Source: Diphasiastrum complanatum
Taxonomy: Eukaryota; Streptophyta; Lycopodiopsida; Lycopodiales; Lycopodiaceae
Direction of reading: 5' to 3'
DNA: 64,000 nucleotides
Assembly (NCBI GenBank): GCA_029204225.1
Contig: CM055096.1
Coordinates: 71,085,349 to 71,149,348, forward strand
Shown here: positions 1-14,734 of the stretch, in pieces
Layout: each line of letters opens with the position of its first letter
Numbering within the stretch: the stretch's first letter is position 1
Notes under the pieces: model-generated
What the model was told of the DNA's origin: nothing
Seen by the model: only the letters and a program-made list of their open reading frames with translations
Database searches by the model: none
Translations under genes and position numbers: made by a program

Positions 1-379
1 TAAACTTTGGAAGCCGAGTTCTTCCCAGATCGAAAGCTTAAATTTTAATCCCTTTGTGATTCTTGAATTTGGCTAAAAGTTTGAAATTTGTTACTTGTCT
101 GGGATATTTCTAATCGATATTGATCGTTGGAAATGGATCAAGTAAATGTTTGGGCATGATACTCGTGAAAATTGAATATAAAATCGTCAAACAATATGAA
201 ATGACCAGATATGATGGGAGGTGACAGAACTCTTTATCCAAACAGTTAAATTTCGTTAAATACAGTTTAAGGGTTACTGAAATCCTATTGGTAGGATTTC
301 CATCCATGTGATTTCATATTTTGAGTTTGGATAGTTTTTGTCAATATCAACGGAGTAATGTTAGACCAATCAATAAATG
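1..379. other. No recognisable feature
   Basis: AT-rich sequence with no convincing coding frame and no LTR boundary. It lies upstream of the dispersed repeat R1a and does not visibly align with the sequence upstream of the second R1 copy. Confidence 0.4.
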
Positions 380-1240
380 GAAAAAACAGTCCAATTTTAC
401 TGGAAAAATCATAATAATATGAATTAAAAAAATGATTTCATTTCCAGTTAAATCCTATGGTGAAATAATATTCAAAAGATCAGACTAGTAGCTAGTAGTT
501 GATTTTTTTGTATATCGGTAATTCAGCCCAAGTATAGAATAGAAATTGTTTCAAAATTTTTTCTACAGTAATTAATTTTAAAACATTTACTAATGTCGTT
601 ACCTCTTCTTAGTACCTTAGTTGAAATACATTTTCAGGGTATTGAAAATTCTAAGGAGGGAAAAAGAGTGGACATCAATGGTAGTAAGTGTGATTCGGAA
701 AATGTATTTTGCAGTTAGAATTTTGGTAATCTCTATAAATAATTGCTGAATACCGGATATTAATTTCCTAGATTAAATTCATTTAGTTGAATTAATACTG
801 ATATCTTTGTGACCATTGATTTATCCGCAGTATTGGATGTCAATTGTGATGTTAGAAGAAGAATTTATACATGGATTACATTGAATCTGTTAATTGATAG
901 ACGCTTATCCCTAAGTTAGTGCTCTTGGATCCAGGGGGATTCGAAGCTTATCATTAACCAGAAAGGATCTAAATGTAATATTAAATCATGTTAATTCTTC
1001 TGTTTAGATAACAAGATTAGGTGTGGATTGTGGTATCCATCTGAACTAGTCATCCAAATAAATGGATTTTCCAATTTATAGGAACAAGAGATAATATCCT
1101 ATATGGATTATAGGATAGCTAGATGATCAATGGATCTCTAGAATATCAGATAAGACGATTAAGGATTTTCTGGAAGGAAAAGCTGACGGTATGGGACATC
1201 AGTAATTTTGGAAAGAAAATTCTAGGACTGTAAAGATCTG
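380..1240 (+). repeat. Dispersed repeat R1, copy a
   Basis: About 860 bp that align colinearly by eye with 25136-25998, with many substitutions and a few small indels. The shared stretch includes the blocks around 'cagtccaatttta' and 'tcattaaccagaaaggat'. It ends at the string 'taaagatctg', after which the two copies diverge completely: this copy runs into copia RNase H coding sequence and the other into non-coding DNA. I see no terminal TG/CA pair, so the element class is unknown. The first 150 bp match the end of an open frame in the other copy, but here that frame is broken. Confidence 0.75.
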
Positions 1241-1877
1241 TCTCTTTTGCAGTAAGCTCACTCAGCCAATATATGGCTAATCCTGACATTACCCATTGGA
1301 AGGCTCTCATAAGAGTCATGAGGTATATTTGAGCTACCATGGACCAGTGCATCTGCTATGGAGAAGTCAACAACGACAATCTCTATCAGCTCAGTGGATA
1401 CTCTGATGGAAGTTGGGGAGGAGATGTAGACAATCGTAAGTCCACATTTGGATTTACATTCTTCTTCAACGGCGGTCCTATCTCATGGAACAGTCGTAAG
1501 CAAACCTCTATCGCTCTTTCATCTACAGAAGCAAAATACATTGCTGCTTCTCATTAAAGAAGCGTTTTGGTTGAAAAATTTATTGTCAGACATTAGTTTG
1601 TATTAGTACAGCCCTACAATCATATTCTGTGATAGTCAGAGTGCTATTGCCTTCTCGGCCAACCCTAGACTTCACTCTTGGAGTAAGCATGTTGAAATTC
1701 GATATCACTATATTAGGGGCAAGGTTTTCAACAGGGAGGTAAGCTTAACGTACTGTAGAACGCATGAGATGGTTGCAGATATATTTACAAAGGCATTAAG
1801 TGTTAATGCACACAACAAGTTTTGTGCATTGCTTAGTCTGAAGATCAAGGCATTCACGAATCCAGATTAAGGGGGGG
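1241..1877 (+). pseudogene. Ty1/copia RNase H fragment (family A)
   Basis: The 3' end of a copia pol gene. Visible motifs in order: FAVSSLSQYM and HWKALIRVMRY (RT-RNase H connector), DGSWGGDVDNRKST and SSTEAKY (RNase H acidic motifs), DSQSAI, VEIRYHYIR and VADIFTKAL. In life the enzyme would remove RNA from RNA:DNA hybrids during reverse transcription in virus-like particles. It is broken by TGA at 1330-1332, TAA at 1555-1557 and a frameshift beyond that. The start is abrupt, in the middle of the domain, exactly where R1a ends. The sequence is closest to copia A at 52586-53299. A purine tract at about 1869-1877 leads into an LTR, so this is the genuine 3' end of an element. Confidence 0.9.
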
Positions 1878-2210
1878 TGTTGGATTTATCTCTTATACTC
1901 TCCTAAATCCTATGTTAATCTGCCTCCATTCATGCTGCTGCATTTTTACTCGTGTTGTCGCACAGTCTGCATATTTGAACTGTTTGTCACTACAGTCTGC
2001 ATTTTTACTCAGGAATTTCCACAGGCAAAAAACTTGACACTGTCATTTTTTCACCACTGGCATTTTGCGACACTTCTAGAAAAGCGACAATTGCGCAGTC
2101 TACATAAATATAAGTAAATTTGAATAGGCAAAAAATGCAAAAAATGCGACACTGCATTTTTGCATGCACTGGTCAAACAATCGGATCAAAATGCCCAACT
2201 ACTGCGCGAA
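1878..2210 (+). repeat. Partial 3' LTR, family A-like
   Basis: Begins TGTTGGATTTATC immediately after the polypurine tract, as in the family A LTRs. Its first 300 bp share the family's recurring 'acactgcatttttgc' and 'cagtctgca' blocks with the minus-strand LTR at 51131-52311. Similarity fades near 2200, so the right end is an estimate. From about 2290 to 2560 the sequence weakly resembles a family A LTR read in the opposite direction. Confidence 0.55.
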
Positions 2211-3150
2211 GGTAGTGGTCAATCGATTCCCTCGATGCGTGCACTACTACCATAGTAAGCGAAGACAAAGGTAAAATAGAGCTTGATCGTGAGATTAATT
2301 GCGGAAGCGGAAGAGTAGACAATCAGACAAAGCAATAAGAAAGTCATATAGAAAGATGAAGTAGCTTAAACATACAATTTTGACAAGAACTCTGAAGACA
2401 ATAAAAGACAGTAATTGATTCAGATTTATGTATAGAAATACAAGTTAGATTGATGCTATGAGCACAAGACAATAGCGGACAAAACTGCATGCTCAGGAAG
2501 CTAGCTTCGCTATGTAGAAGTTATGAGCTTATTGCTGACAATAAGTCTGAAGAAAGAATCGATGCATGAAAACATCTACAGTGTCTGTCTCTCTATAAAT
2601 CACTATAATTGATCCACTTACTTCTTACTTAATTAGATTACAATGGTCATCTATATATGATTTACGTTTGTGCAGATGAGTGTACAAAGAAGATGGTGTG
2701 GAGCCGTTGTGTCGTCTAGAGGAGATCGTGGCTACTGTTGTCATTGTCCGAGTCATTGCACAGTATAGAAAGTGGACGTGAGAAGGCTTTGACTATTCGG
2801 AATCGAGCTAGTCACTGTCGTGGCCAATTAAGTTGGAGTAGTCGATAAGTCAATATGTGGGACAAGTCGAGTTTTCCCAATATGTCGATTGAGTCGAAAG
2901 TCGGCCTAGTTGACCTTCCCCGATAAGTTGGCCAACTCTGACAAGTCGGGTGCCATTCACTTGCCCGTCTTTAGTAATAGAGTGTTTCTACAAACTGTGC
3001 GACAATGCATGTAAAATTGTAGCGATATGAATGGAACTAGATTAACATGGGATTTAGGAAAGTAATAGGAAGCTCATTGGGGCTACTACCAAGCAAATCG
3101 AAGAAGAAGACATCGAATCATCGAAACACCGAAGATGTTGGAGGTGAATA
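2211..3150. other. Non-coding, degenerate LTR-like DNA
   Basis: No coding frame was recognised. The stretch 2290-2560 shares short blocks ('aataaaagacagta', 'gattcagatt') with the plus-strand reading of family A LTRs and may be an inverted, decayed LTR remnant. The stretch 2750-2960 is rich in 'gtcga/agtcg' words but shows no clear period. Confidence 0.35.
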
Positions 3151-3810
3151 GTGATTAAGGATGACTTCCAAACCGAAGTAGTTGATTGGATGGAGGCCTT
3201 AGCCATGGTCGATTGTTTGAATTCTATGATAGATCTCTCAAGTGATAACTCTTCCACACAATCCAACCTAGCCAAAGAAGACCAAGTTTTGAATTCCATC
3301 ACGGGAGAGATGGGGAGTGAGCCAAAGAACAACGTTCTTGAAATTCAAAATTTCATGATACAAGTTCAGTGGTTATCCCATGAGGCACTGTTTGGGATTA
3401 GTGATCTGTAAGCAACTGAACAAAGTCAAGGGCTTAAACTTGATGAGGGATGAGAGTACATTGATGATGAAGTCCTATGGTTCTTGGAACCTGAGAGGTA
3501 TCACTTGCTTGCAACACCAAGGGCCACCTCTCTTCCAAATGAGGTAGACACTGAAGAAACTACCTCACGGCTTGAAAGTGGTTAGACGTCATTTGTCAAA
3601 TATTAGAGTGGGACAGGTGAATATACGAAGCCATTTATCGATTAGAAGTGTCATTATGAGATGACAACCGTAGATCTAGCCAAGACAATAACCCCAATTC
3701 CATCTAGGCTGCTAATTTCATTAATAGACCTTGCGAGTAAACTGAATGATCCACTTGCTCCATCTGTGAAAATGGAGCCTAGTAGATCCTCTATTAGGGA
3801 CACCCGAATC
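3151..3810 (+). pseudogene. Decayed ORF of unknown family
   Basis: One frame stays protein-like for about 220 codons although it carries five or six stop codons. The first 86 codons are open (3151-3411, ending in TAA). The same frame then reads on through TGA and TAG stops into stretches such as EVLWFLEPERYHLL, PNEVDTEETTSRLE and PIPSRLLISLIDLASKLNDPLAPSV. Even amino-acid composition in a single frame with no frameshift suggests a gene killed by point mutation. I do not recognise the family. It has no zinc knuckle, DSGA, DDE or YVDD motif, so nothing ties it to the copia or gypsy pieces on either side. It could also be chance. Confidence 0.35.
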
Positions 3811-4135
3811 GAAATCGATAAAAAAAATTGAGCAAAAAGTGTCCAAGAAAAAAAGAGGAGAAAATCACCCTGGTAGAATCTACGGTTTCACTGAATACCA
3901 AGGTGAAGAAAGAGAGCATACGGGAGCAAGCCACCACAACCCAATCCTCACCTCCCCAATAGTCTTCACCTCTCATTGCCACTCCAATTCCAACAACCAC
4001 CTTTACAAGTCCCACTCCACCGCCACTCACTTTCGCCCTTCCATTTACTCTTCCTTCCTTTTAGCAGCCCCCAAGGTCCCGACCGTGTATTTTTGCCCCA
4101 ATAACAATGATCATATCACAAAACAATAGTGCTGA
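3811..4135. other. No recognisable feature
   Basis: C-rich on the plus strand with many 'ccac' and 'cctt' words. Open frames exist on both strands but neither resembles a protein family. Confidence 0.3.
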
Positions 4136-4777
4136 GCATGTGATCCTACTTACAAAATTAGATAATTGCTATCTTTCAAACTACTTTACTTTATCTTTCT
4201 ATGATCACTAACTATGAGCAGTCAGCTACTAAAAAACTCCAGTTTTGGTCGTTTGATCTCTGTCAATAGATGGATTGATCTCGATGTTCTTCTTCTAATG
4301 CTCATTTGCTTATATAGTTGTCAAATGATCATGTATTATTCTAATCTTACAGTTTAAAAGACCATTAACAGTTCTAAGAGTAGATCCATACATCGGTTAT
4401 TGGCGTAGTGTGAAGATGTGAACATGTACTTACGGGAAATCTCCTTTGTACGCAAGTGGGAGCGTGATATTGCGGTGCAGTTGCGGCCACATGTTGACCA
4501 CAATCGTTGACTTGCGGTATCCTTCGGTTCTCTTGCGGTTTTGTCCACTTTGCATTGTGACCACAGGCTAGACTCAAGCGGTGCCTTGGCGGTGTTTCTT
4601 CGATGAGTTGTGCCATTGCATAAGACCGCATATTGACCGTAGAAGAGACTCTTGCGGTGCGGTTGTGGTTGCCTGTTGGAACTTTGCGTGTATGTCTACA
4701 GACGTTTGGAGAGAGTGATTTTCTTAGAGTGAAGCGGAGGGCGGTTAGGATGCATAAGAGTAAGATTAATTCCAACA
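4136..4777 (-). repeat. 3' LTR of copia F
   Basis: On the minus strand the LTR starts TGTTGGAATTAATC at 4777, a few bases after 'aaggag', the end of a purine run that follows the copia RNase H frame. It contains a TATATAAGC promoter-like element (minus strand, near 4315). The far end is uncertain; the choice near 4136 rests only on the expected distance from that TATA element. The G+C-richer first 350 bp repeat the word 'gcggt' about nine times. Confidence 0.55.
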
Positions 4778-5570
4778 TCACTCCTTAAGCTTACGACTAT
4801 GAATTTGAATTTAAATTGAGACTTAACAAATCTACCAGAGTAGAATGTTTTTTCCTTGACAAAGGTTTTGTCAAAATATCAGCCAACATACTATCTGTAC
4901 GACAATAACTTAGTACAACTTCTTTATTATGAACTTTCTCTCTAAGAAAATGAAACTGAACTTCTATGTGTGTAGTTCTAGAATGAGTTCATGGGTTCAG
5001 AGATAGAGCTATACAGCTCTGATTGTCGCATTGGAGTATAGTTGGACTTATCTGTGGAAATTGAAGACCTTGTAGTAACCTTCTGAGCCAAATAATTTCC
5101 TTCACTACTGATGTAGCTGCAACATATTCAAATTCTGTAGAGGACAATGAAATGCAGTTATGCTTTCTGTTGTTCCATGAAATGGGTCCTCTTGCAAGGA
5201 AACAAATATAACCAGATGTGGACTTTCTGGTATCCACGTCTCCTGCCCAATCTGAATCTGAATAGGTGACTACTGTAAGTGTAGCTTCTATATTGCCATT
5301 ATAGCACAAAGCATAGTGTTTTGTAGCTTGAATGTACTTCAACATTCTTTGCAAAGCCTTCCAATGTTGTAGGCCTGGATTGAACATGTATTGTGGTAGT
5401 GTGCTTACCGCATATGCTAGATCAGATCGTGTGCATCTCATAGAATACATTATAGACCCGATTATCGACTGAGAAAGGTGTCTGCAAATCTCTTTCTATT
5501 CTGCTTGAGTTCTGTGTCATGTACTTTTAGTACATCCATGCTCATACATGCAAGATAATATCCAATGTAA
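4778..5570 (-). pseudogene. Ty1/copia RNase H fragment (copia F)
   Basis: Minus-strand pol 3' end. An open 153-codon stretch (5450-4989) contains MYSMRCTRSDLAYAVSTL, HWKALQRMLKYI, YSDSDWAGDVDTRKSTSGY, PISWNNRKHNCISLSSTEFEY and CDNQSCIALS. The frame then continues past a stop with THIEVQFHFLREKV and ADILTKPL. Acidic residues of the DSDWAGD and STE motifs are present. Upstream (5451-5570) the connector resumes in another frame as SIIGSIMYSM-like sequence, so there is at least one frameshift. Gag, protease, integrase and RT are missing. It directly precedes its 3' LTR. Confidence 0.9.
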
Positions 5571-7167
<1,597 letters not shown>

Positions 7168-7886
7168 TCCCCTCTCTCTCTGCGGTGCCCTCCCCTCTCT
7201 CTGCATGCGGCACCTAAGGTCCGAGAATATTCCAGAATCTGTTTCTTGAGAATATTCCCAATTATATTCCTTTCCCTCTCCTCTCCTCCATGCTCGAGCA
7301 AAAAAAACTGTCCTAAATCTTCGTAATTTCCTACGGTTCCTACAATTTTTCCCGAGCATAGAAATATTTCATGGATTTCAAAGTTTATAGAGTCCAGTTT
7401 GTAAATGTTTTTTACAACCCCTTATTCTAAGTTGTTAAATTTGATTTTGCTTCTTATTCTATAACTCCACATAACTTTTTAGTGTAGGCTCTGATTTCAA
7501 TGCAGTAAAATGAAAGTGATCAGAACGACGAGCCTGACATTGCTAAGTTATCGAAAGTTTTTAATTATTACTTTCCATTTATTTTTTAAAGACCCTTTTC
7601 TTGAGTCAATTTTTACGTGTTTTCGATAGTTTTTCGAATCTTCATATCTCTTTCGTCTGAGCTCGGAATTCGATGTTGTACAAAGCCAAATTGCTCATGG
7701 TTGCAAAAGAACATAACTGCTACGTCATTTTAATTTGTTACATTTTCCATTCACAACCACTTTATTCTTCGAGGACGCATAATCTTTAAGTGGGTGGAGA
7801 AGAGCAATTTTAACAACTTGTAAAATACCATGCTGAATAAATTTCAGACAATGAATTCATAGTCCACAATTCTTCATTAGTCATTA
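7168..7886. other. Non-coding leader-like DNA
   Basis: Starts with degenerate CT-rich sequence, then becomes ordinary AT-rich DNA. No open frame of note and no primer-binding site was recognised upstream of the gypsy gag. Confidence 0.35.
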
Positions 7887-9243
7887 ATGATGGATTACCA
7901 TTATAGTCAAGACATTCAACGTCCATCTATTGATGAAATACAATCTGAAATCATACATTACAGCCTTGCATTTGACGGCGGACAACCAAGTTCAATTAGC
8001 ATTGATGATTGGTTGACTAAATTAGAAGCTTATTTTCGTCCTCACCATTATTCTGAAGAGAGCAAAATCTACTTTGCTTTCAAAGACAAGTTTGAGCATG
8101 GTGGGATACTCAAGCATATCTAAACACATGGTGGGATACTCAAGCATATCCAAGAACAGTCAATTCAAAATTGCTTGCATTGATAGTATTACAAGATTTT
8201 ATGTGAAATTATTCGAATCTCTTGAACAAACTAAATCTGTAAATCAATTCAATCAAAAATTCTTGGCATTGATTTGGAAGACAAAATTTGATTATAGAAA
8301 GTGTTTGAACTACTATGTGGGTTTCCTTCAAACGCCTATAAAAAATGTGCTTCAAGTAACTCTTTCCAAATTCATTTATGCCGCTAGTTTTATGGAATTA
8401 CGCGATATGATGGATCTTGTACTTGCTCTGGATCACTTATCTACAAACCATATCAATGAATGGTTGAAAGCCATAGCTCAACGGAAACCTTATTGTTACA
8501 ATCAACGACTATTTGAATACGTTAGTCCTATCTTTGATGGAAGTATTCACTCCATTAATGTAGACAATTGGCTAGAAGATTTGGATTATAGCTTCTACTA
8601 TAGTGGATGTATTGGTGATAGTAGTATGGTTTTTTTTGCTTCATCGGGTCTCCAAGGACGTGTTCAATCATGGTGAAACATCGTTCACGACTTTCTTTCC
8701 GAGAAATGGTTAAATTTCAAAATAGTTTGTAGACAGATCTTCAATCGATCCGACTTCATCCAATGGTATTCTTTGAACCAGATAACTATAGTTGCTGAGT
8801 ACAATCGAGAATTCCAACAAATGGTCCTAGTATTCGATTATGGAGAATTATATCTTGTACAATGCTATATATATGGCTTACAAACTCAATATCGGAGCAT
8901 TGTAGAAAACTATCTACAAACTACTTCTCTATAGCTTGGGTTTTGATTAAGGAAAACTATGGAATATGCTTTAAAGTATGAGCAACAAGATCAAAGGCTT
9001 AAGCTGAAAGAAGAACAATCCAGGTGGTTTGAGGATACGAAAATGCGGATTTAGAAAGTGATTGTATACACTAAAGCATCAGTGGATCGACAATCGCATA
9101 TGAATGAAAGGAAAGAAACTTCTGAAGATGAAGATAATCTCATCAATGAGTTTGATGAGCAAAGTGATAACGATGAAGCGGATGCGCGAAGCGAGGACAA
9201 TAAGTTAGATGAGCAAAGTGACAACGAAAGTCAAGTCTCAGAT
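7887..9243 (+). pseudogene. Ty3/gypsy gag with two tandem gag domains and acidic tail
   Basis: Gag forms the virus-like particle. Domain 1 (7887 to about 8440) opens with FDGGQPSSISIDDWLTKLEAYF and ends near MELRDMMDLVLAL. Domain 2 (about 8500-9000) opens with the parallel FDGSIHSINVDNWLEDLDYSF, continues through FFASSGLQGRVQSW, and ends MEYALKYEQQDQRLKLKEE. Both show the FDG...(D/N)WL...Y.F....FA pattern of the Pfam Retrotrans_gag region (family knowledge). A TAA lies in a 30-bp duplication at 8121, a frameshift follows, and more stops occur after 8670. From 9100 to 9243 comes an acidic Asp/Glu/Ser/Asn stretch, where gypsy sequence stops and copia RT begins in frame. No CCHC knuckle is visible. 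Confidence 0.75.
8097..8156 (+). repeat. In-frame 30-bp tandem duplication inside gag
   Basis: Two adjacent 30-bp units (8097-8126 and 8127-8156) share their first 24 bases exactly. Ten codons are duplicated without changing frame. The first copy has TAA where the second has CAA, which truncates the upstream gag frame. Confidence 0.9.
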
Positions 9244-10617
9244 AAGTACCATGCAGATGGAAGTATAGCAAAGCACAAGGCAAGATTGGTAATCAAAGGG
9301 TATGCACAAAGTAAAGGCATTGACTATGAGGAGACCTTTGCTCCAGTATGTAAGTGGAATACTCTATGTCTACTTGTTGCTTTAGCTTCACATTTTGGTT
9401 GGCCTTTGCATCAGATGGATGTGAAATATGCTTTTCTAAATGGTGAGTTAGAAGAAGAGGTGTTCATGGATCAACCTGAAGGCTTTGTAGCGAAGGGACA
9501 GGAAAATAAAGTATGTCGCTTGACGAAAGCGCTTTATGGTCTTAAACAAGCACCACGTGCATAGCAGGATTGATGCCTACTTTCATTCAAAGGGGATGGT
9601 GAGAACACATTATGATCCAAATCTATATGTCTTATGCTTTGATGGTATGGTTGCTTTGATTGCCCTTTATGTTGATGAATTGATTATTACGGGAAATAAT
9701 CAAGAGATGATAGACATGATCAAGAAAGAGTCATGGAACAATTCGAGATGACAGATCTCAGCCTGATGCATTATTGCCTTGGAGTAGAGGTGTGGCAAAA
9801 AGGACACGAAGTGGGTTTAACACAGGTGAAGTATGTCAAAGAGTTGTTGCACAGGTTTAGGTTGCAGGATTGCAAACCAGTGAATACTCCTATTGAACCA
9901 GGTAAAAAGCTTTCTAAGCTTGATGAATCACAATCATTTGATGCTACGCTGTATAGGCAGTTAGTAGGGAGCTTGATTTACCTTACCACGACTAGACCAA
10001 ATATATGCTATGCTATTGGTATTGTAAGTCAGTTTATGGCAGCACCTACAGAAACGCATTGGAAGACAGCTAAGCACATTTTGCGTTATGTAAAAGGCAC
10101 TTCAGATTATGGCTTGATTTATAGGAAGCATGATGGTTTACCTGAGTTGTGTGGCTATGTGGATGCGGATTGGGGAGGTGACTATGATGATCGTAGATCC
10201 ACCACAGGGTATGTATTCTAGCTTTGTGGCAATTGCTTTTCCAGGTCTAGTAAGATACAAAGTACAATTGCTCTATCCACCACAGAAGCAGAGTATAAGG
10301 CAATGTGTAGTGCAGCACATGAAGCTATATGGTTGAGACAAATCTTGGAAGAAGTTGGCATGAAGCAGAAAAAGCCCACGACATTACATAGCAACAGTCA
10401 GAGTGGCATTCAGCTAGCAAAGAATCCAGTGTTCCATGCGAGAACCAAACACATTGAGATTCAGTATCACTTTATACGTGAGAGGGTGCTGAGTTGTGAA
10501 ATTCATGTTGTTCATTGTTGTACAGAAGAACAACTGGCTGATATTTTCACTAAGCCACTTGTTGGAGAAAAGTTTGATAAGTCTAGTTCAAAGCTTTATG
10601 TACTTAAAGTTTGTTAA
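9244..10617 (+). pseudogene. Ty1/copia RT-RNase H, 3' half of copia GH
   Basis: Begins abruptly at [16 protein letters not shown] inside the RT domain. Motifs in order: [18 protein letters not shown] (first catalytic Asp), [25 protein letters not shown] (catalytic box, with YVDE in place of YVDD), HYCLGVEVWQ, KPVNTPIEPGKKLSK, RPNICYAIGIVSQFM, YVDADWGGDYDDRRSTTGY, STTEAEYKA, LHSNSQSGIQLAKNP, HIEIQYHFIRE and LADIFTKPL. TAG codons at 9562 and 10219 and frameshifts near 9730 and 10260 inactivate it. Gag, protease and integrase are absent here and present at 47417-50167, whose frame stops at nearly the same codon. The upstream neighbour is gypsy gag. The 3' LTR follows after a purine tract at 10661-10671. 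Confidence 0.93.
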
Positions 10618-10671
10618 CTTTATAGCTATGTATGTGACTGTATAAAAAGTAGACTCTACTTTAAGGGAGAG

Positions 10672-10920
10672 GGTTAGAATTAAAGTAGAATCACTGTGCT
10701 ATTGTACTGTGGGATCAGTTGGCCTCGCCACGAGGCAAGTCGATGGGACCCGCCAACGGCAACCTGGGTCATGCATGGGTTGCCTGAGTGAACAACTATA
10801 TGTACAGTGTAATTTCATTTTGAGAAATACAGTTGCTACGTGAGCTTGGTGTGGAGAGTGTTTTTTGTTTGTGTTACTGTGTAGCATGATCTGTGTTCCA
10901 GTTTGAAGCAAATTCTAAGT
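10672..10920 (+). repeat. 3' LTR of copia GH
   Basis: Starts GTTAGAATTAAAG after the purine tract and ends AATTCTAAGT. About 96 percent identical by eye to 45364-45636 apart from three small indels, and the first and last 8 bases form an inverted repeat (TTAGAATT/AATTCTAA). Followed by ATCTA (10921-10925), which matches the five bases just before the other LTR at 45359-45363. A 'gagaggcaac'-rich G+C segment sits in the middle. Confidence 0.9.
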
Positions 10921-10925
10921 ATCTA

Positions 10926-11086
10926 GCCAATTAGAATGGGTCTAAATCCGACCTTATCCATTTCTCTACTGGCCAAAAATATTACAAACACTATTTAGGC
11001 CTTTATTGACAAATATAAAAGTTGAAATTTCATGTTGGCCTCAAAATTGCCAAAATAGATCAACTAAACTAGTTGAATTTTTCACA
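10926..11086 (-). repeat. Start of 3' LTR of copia J
   Basis: On the minus strand begins TGTGAAAAATTCAAC at 11086, directly after the purine run 'gaagagggag' that ends the copia J frame. The TGTGAA start is shared with copia B and element N. The LTR is cut at the ATCTA target site of copia GH; its remainder may continue on the far side of that element, near 45310-45358. Confidence 0.6.
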
Positions 11087-11627
11087 CTCCCTCTTCAACT
11101 GGTTTTAGCATAGATTTAGATAAAACTTCAAGTATGTTCTATGCTTCATAAACAAGTCTTTCCCCAATGCTTTGGTGAAGACATCAGCCACACACTCCCT
11201 TGATGAGACATGTTGAAGCTCCACCTCCTTTGCCATGACTTGTTCGCTCACAAAACTGATAAGCCACTTCAAAATGCTTGTTTCTTGCTTGCCAATCTTT
11301 GGGCTAAAAAATTATCACAAAAGATGATTGGATTCTTTGAAAAATCTAGCAAATGAAAATCCATTACCATCCTTTTGATCCAAAGCATCTCCTTTGTGCA
11401 TGAAGTCAAGGCTTTACATACTCGGCCTCACTAGAAGATAATGAGATTCTTGCCTGTTTCTTCGACATCCATGAGATAGCTCCATCACCTATGAAAATAG
11501 CATGAGAACTTATGGATTTTCTATCCATTTGATCTCCAGCAAAGTCTGAATATGAAAATCCATACAAGTTAGGTGATGATCTCAAATTTGCTAAAATAGA
11601 TCAACTAAACTAGTCGATTTTTTCACA
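11087..11627 (-). pseudogene. Ty1/copia RNase H scrap (copia J)
   Basis: Minus-strand RNase H remnant with SSPNLYGFSYSDFAGDQMDRKS, AISWMSKKQARISLSSSEAEYV and ECVADVFTKALGKDLFMKHRTYLK, interrupted by stops and small deletions. The DFAGD and SSEAEY acidic motifs are visible. At 11586-11627 a 42-bp copy of the family's LTR start (minus strand TGTGAAAAAATCGACTAG) abuts the upstream end of the RNase H. This is what a deletion running from inside the 5' LTR to the RNase H domain would leave. Confidence 0.75.
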
Positions 11628-13797
<2,170 letters not shown>

Positions 13798-14092
13798 TCA
13801 TTCGTCGTCAATGTACACACAATGTCTTTTTGTTCTCGAAGCACGTAATGCATCTACCTCCTCGACAGTTGCCATTTGTCGTGCAATGCTATCTGCATAA
13901 GAAGGCAAACACATTTCACTTACGAAAGTCACCATCTTTGTGCACCACCAATAAAAGAACATACCAAAAAACATTGGAAACATCACGCTTACCAATTGTG
14001 AGGATCGTCCACGTCAAAATCATCTAACCTTTGAACATCTTCATCTTCATTTGATTCCACCAGAACATTGTCCAAGGGTTTTGCCACCCGAC
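13798..14092 (-). CDS. Possible last two exons of an unidentified gene
   Basis: On the minus strand an AG acceptor at 14093 opens a 100-bp exon (14092-13993) coding RVAKPLDNVLVESNEDEDVQ then RLDDFDVDDPHN. A GTAAGC donor and a 104-bp AT-rich intron (13992-13889, ending GCAGATAG) lead to a second exon (13888-13798) coding IARQMATVEEVDALRASRTK then RHCVYIDDE and a TGA stop. The exon phases agree (2+96+2 bases, then the frame resumes), which is better than chance but not proof. The acidic stretch and a short basic stretch are the only visible traits. I do not recognise the family. A further upstream exon around 14220-14290 is possible. It could instead be a transposon tail. Confidence 0.3.
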
Positions 14093-14690
14093 CTAATTGA
14101 AATACAACAAATATTAGCTTTACATTTATGCTATTGTTGTTCAATTATACAAATGTTGGTTGAGTGTAATGAAAGCAGCAATATTATATACACAAGAAAT
14201 CTTAAATTTGACTCTCACAAAAGCGTTTTTCCATTTGTTGAAAAACTCCCTGATTTGTGTCTCCCATTGTTATGTAATGTCTGCCAGTTGACTTGCATGC
14301 AAGAACGGTGGATCCTACCAAACAAGCATTCATCTAATTTTCAAATATAGTCGTCACTAAGAATCTCAACCAGTTTGTAGGAAGGGACCAAATTGGTCAA
14401 AATTGTAGGGTCTGAATTCCTCGTGGCTCAGATCTTGATGTAAGCCAAAGGTAATAATAGGTCTGTTCCTGAAAATTTTATTATTAAAATCAGGTTGTGC
14501 CTGTGTGCTGGAATAAACCTTCTATCCCTTGTTATCGTGGAATGGTTGTTGATTTGATACTTGTGCTGGTCACGACCTAGATTGATGCAACAATTGGTCT
14601 AAGCAAATATAGCCTGATGTGAAAGACTGCTGGAAAATTTTATTGATTATGCCCACATCAAGTGGAACGTAGTACAGCCAAGCCACTTCA

Positions 14691-14734
14691 TTATTCATAG
14701 AATGAGCCAGAGTTATTCATAGAATGAGCCAGAG
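14691..14734 (+). repeat. 22-bp perfect tandem duplication
   Basis: The unit ttattcatagaatgagccag plus 'ag' occurs twice without a gap (14691-14712 and 14713-14734), with no mismatch. Confidence 0.95.

Noticed and set aside
3794-4129. Open frames on both strands
   Set aside because: Low-complexity composition, no homology, and each is the mirror of the other.
4374-4781. 135-codon minus-strand open frame
   Set aside because: It lies inside the LTR of copia F and has no domain; LTRs do not normally code.
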